From NCBI GenBank assembly GCA_001485605.1, contig FAON01000014.1, forward strand, positions 1 through 64,000: a stretch of 64,000 nucleotides of DNA, in the 5' to 3' direction. The position numbers were made by a program, and so were the translations under genes. Positions 62,701-64,000 of this stretch are shown in pieces. This DNA comes from Candidatus Kryptobacter tengchongensis. GTDB lineage: Bacteria > Bacteroidota > Ignavibacteria > Kryptoniales > Kryptoniaceae. Every line of letters begins with the position of its first letter. The first letter of the stretch is position 1. The notes below the pieces were generated by a model. The model was not told the DNA's origin and did no database searches. It saw nothing but the letters and a program-made list of their open reading frames with translations.

Positions 62701-64000
62701 GCGTTCATGTCTCCAAGGGTGAATTTTCAATTTCAATACAATCTGGCAGGGGTAGTTTCTCGTTTAAGCCGTCTGTAAATTCTGGATTTATTAAAGTTTT
62801 TGTAAATGATGGTCAAAAAATGGAAGCGGGATTTAATTTGTTTAAAATTGGTGGAGCATTCGTTGGTGATTACTCATTGGCTCCCGAAAATCCAAAACAT
62901 GGGGATAGTTTATCTTTATCTGGCAGAGTTGAACTTGAAAATCAAAAACAACCCGACTCTGTAAAGTTTATAGTTTATAAATACAAAAGCAAATATGGGA
63001 GATTTGATTTCTTGCTCGGGCGTGATACATTGTTGTGTGCAAGTGATGGAACAGGTTTTTATGCATCTCTTAAAAAAGTTCCAGTTATCGCTGGAACGAA
63101 ATATCTATTTCAAATGGTAGCGTATTCCGAAGGGAAAATTTTAAGTGGTGAATGGAAAGAGATAATTGTTGGGGGATTGCCCGACCCATCACTTATACCA
63201 CCGCAATTAGCCCAATTGCAAAGTTCAATCTATATTAAAAGCCCAAATCTTAAATTTACAGTTGACTCAATTGTTAAAGTTTCAACGAGGATTTATAATC
63301 TTGGTGATGTTGTCGCAAACGATTTCAAGTTGAAAATTTACTACAGCTTCAGAGATGAAAGTTATCTCATTGGTTTAAAGAGATTTTCAGTTGGTGGGAA
63401 CTCATCAATTGATGTTGAAATCCCGCTTGAGCGAAATCTTGATATCGGGACTCATAGAATTTATGCTGTGATTGAAGGCGATTCATTATCTGGCGATGAT
63501 ATTGATTATTCAAACAACATTGTCTATAGCGATCTTGTTTATAACTTTGTGAAATTTAGTTCTGATTCAATTTCTGTTACGGAGAATATCTCGTTAAAAC
63601 GAAATTCACAGTTAACTTCGCTTGTGGTTTTTGAATATCCCGCAACGGTTCAGTTTTCTTATGCGACAAGTAATCTTTACCCAATTAAACCTTCGGGGGA
63701 GCAAAAGGTTTTTATGGCGAAGTATGATGCTATAAACAGCAATGGTGATGTTGAAATTTTTGTGAGGGTTGATCTTTCAGACCCAAATCTAAATCAAAAT
63801 AAAGAGCGGATAAAACTTTATCTTTATGATGAAAAGTTGAGAATTTTCAAGATGAAAAACGGCGTTGTAAACGGTGAATGGTTTCACGGCAGACTTGATG
63901 AGTCGGGGGTTTACACGCTTGGTTTTTCAAACGATTCAAAAGCGCCGAGAGTTGAAGTTACGGTTGAGGGACAAAGTTTCAGAGATGGTGCGCATGTTTC
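59784..64000 (+). CDS. C25 (gingipain-type) protease, PorU-like, cut by right edge
   Basis: The frame is open from ATG 59784 to the end of the window (1405 codons and continuing). A signal peptide (MKIKRFLAFFLFFCNITYGQ) is followed by a propeptide-like region. A PorU-type domain has FEYKIFVKKDGVYKITYEDL and GDGVFNEGDYIEFYAERR. The caspase-like C25 domain follows (about residues 570-930), with catalytic His801 in NFVGHGGG and Cys835 in SMTCFSGAFD, ending YNLIGDPAVKLP. Beta-sandwich domains follow, one CARDB-like (about 62920-63560). PorU, the T9SS sortase that removes sorting domains, has the same start and fold but is usually shorter; this could be PorU with added domains or a surface C25 protease. 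It lies 12 bp after secA. Confidence 0.82.
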   Translation, partial: MKIKRFLAFFLFFCNITYGQEFFNLIDHGFTKEIVIKIEKPEIKEIEIAGQRYSIITLKNYENVSLLPNLIPYYNFFLSATPDAKIEILNYDLDEIELDSPLPEIKEKSLPDEVEFEETFSIDERIYNFTYLGKLRGVDVFNFLVFPFKVEGRKLKFLKEAKFLLSSFGAVSKIEEAKIFSTPKINGFNINFNFQQSGQEFEYKIFVKKDGVYKITYEDLKKSGIDLKGVQASKLRVKNNGVEIPIYVYSGGDGVFNEGDYIEFYAERRKNNFYGGREDLYNDPFTDVNVYFLEVGDKDGLRLAEETGVRFFENYIDLRGTSFYSTIHFEEDVIFERLKESDVDLTYDVRDHWFWAEVRADKQVDFNVYIPTPDPLSLDNVKMKVAFHGITSTPSLNPEHIAHVFVNNLRILTTQWNGQSLNIASSEGLGYSVPNVVLKNGINKVSVFNASDGRVVNTIFDVNWFEITYRRLYQADKDEIKFKIPPEYTSGYFRFELFGFKNPNISIYRIGTSKISNVEVVKARDEKIGENYHAIFYLNVLSQDAEFIAVSESAKLKPDSIAKDLKTNLKNIANSFDYLIITHPLLYDKSKDVNDVEHPLNKIKKLYESKGLSVKIISVDDIYDEFNHGIKSPYAIKEFLRYSYFNWSKAPTYILFAGSAVYDNRHYPNLDMIPTMFYQSYRYGATSADAWFTFIDGEDYLGDVILGRLPVRDRDELKNAVDKIISFWNQKPQNWNRNVLMIAGVEREFESQTDYLVMNVLPKYLNINRLYVLGGSIFSGGTSKLLNYFSDGQVLVNFVGHGGGAIWSDNGLLKNEDISKMSNKDKYPFITSMTCFSGAFDYPQKIALGVNLVIEKEKGAIGVLASSGLGWLLNDYFMVLSIFPYIFDPNRSIGEIITLGKAKYYSNYFFWPQAKTMVYQYNLIGDPAVKLPFPENKTSVHAERKVVSFADSVKIQIQSQIQSGFALITISDSVHVSKGEFSISIQSGRGSFSFKPSVNSGFIKVFVNDGQKMEAGFNLFKIGGAFVGDYSLAPENPKHGDSLSLSGRVELENQKQPDSVKFIVYKYKSKYGRFDFLLGRDTLLCASDGTGFYASLKKVPVIAGTKYLFQMVAYSEGKILSGEWKEIIVGGLPDPSLIPPQLAQLQSSIYIKSPNLKFTVDSIVKVSTRIYNLGDVVANDFKLKIYYSFRDESYLIGLKRFSVGGNSSIDVEIPLERNLDIGTHRIYAVIEGDSLSGDDIDYSNNIVYSDLVYNFVKFSSDSISVTENISLKRNSQLTSLVVFEYPATVQFSYATSNLYPIKPSGEQKVFMAKYDAINSNGDVEIFVRVDLSDPNLNQNKERIKLYLYDEKLRIFKMKNGVVNGEWFHGRLDESGVYTLGFSNDSKAPRVEVTVEGQSFRDGAHV

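Overview
The window is a low-GC (roughly one third G+C by eye) chromosomal segment from a Gram-negative member of the Fibrobacterota-Chlorobiota-Bacteroidota group. It most resembles the Ignavibacteria/Kryptonia side of that group, and a thermophile is likely. The evidence is the repeated C-terminal type IX secretion (T9SS) sorting domain with a 'NYPNPFNP' core, PorV-, PorZ-, PorW- and PorU/gingipain-like genes, a TonB-receptor/secreted-protein/PorV trio, and a GH57 amylase. The taxonomic call is inference. Promoters that can be read are of the ordinary sigma-70 type (TTGnnn-N17-TAnnnT), not the Bacteroidota -33/-7 type. No phage, transposase or CRISPR was seen.

Layout. (1) 1-6959: the 3' part of a giant multidomain T9SS-secreted protein, cut by the left edge. 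(2) 6960-7905: no gene; a tandem array of about ten G/C-rich hairpin repeats, interrupted by a different palindromic element. (3) 7906-30503: a starch/maltodextrin utilisation locus, all on the + strand. It runs LacI-type repressor with its own promoter and operator, TonB-dependent receptor, large secreted protein, PorV-like barrel, two secreted T9SS proteins with carbohydrate-binding-type folds, secreted GH13 amylase, exported GH57 amylase, and a maltose-type binding protein with two permeases but no ATPase. An alpha/beta hydrolase follows. (4) 31329-35780: metE on the minus strand, divergent from a Crp/Fnr-type regulator, a PHP-domain phosphoesterase and ribH. (5) 35877-38075: porZ-like T9SS component. 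(6) 38072-44343, minus strand: an apparent operon of a PorW/SprE-like TPR lipoprotein, pyrK, pyrD, folC and rho. (7) 44534-47241: fur-family regulator, feoA, feoB. (8) 47238-56350, minus strand: a KaiC-like ATPase, a small HTH protein, a receiver-plus-DHp protein without an ATPase domain, an NtrC-type sigma-54 activator, rlmB, an M20 amidohydrolase, a TrkH/TrkA-type potassium system, queD and queE. (9) 56508-64000: tRNA-Ser(GGA), secA, and a C25 (gingipain/PorU-like) protease cut by the right edge.

How the parts fit. The + strand block 7906-30503 reads as one pathway. Surface T9SS proteins bind and cut starch outside the cell. The TonB receptor probably moves oligosaccharides across the outer membrane, GH57 trims them in the periplasm, and the MalEFG-like transporter imports them, with an ATPase encoded elsewhere. 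The LacI-type protein would sense the sugar. The T9SS genes scattered in the window (PorV-like, PorZ-like, PorW-like, C25 protease) and SecA would support export of the many sorting-domain proteins.

The best candidates for something undescribed are the four-gene KaiC/HTH/receiver-DHp/NtrC signalling module at 52970-56350 and the palindromic repeat family that sits directly after genes for T9SS cargo proteins.
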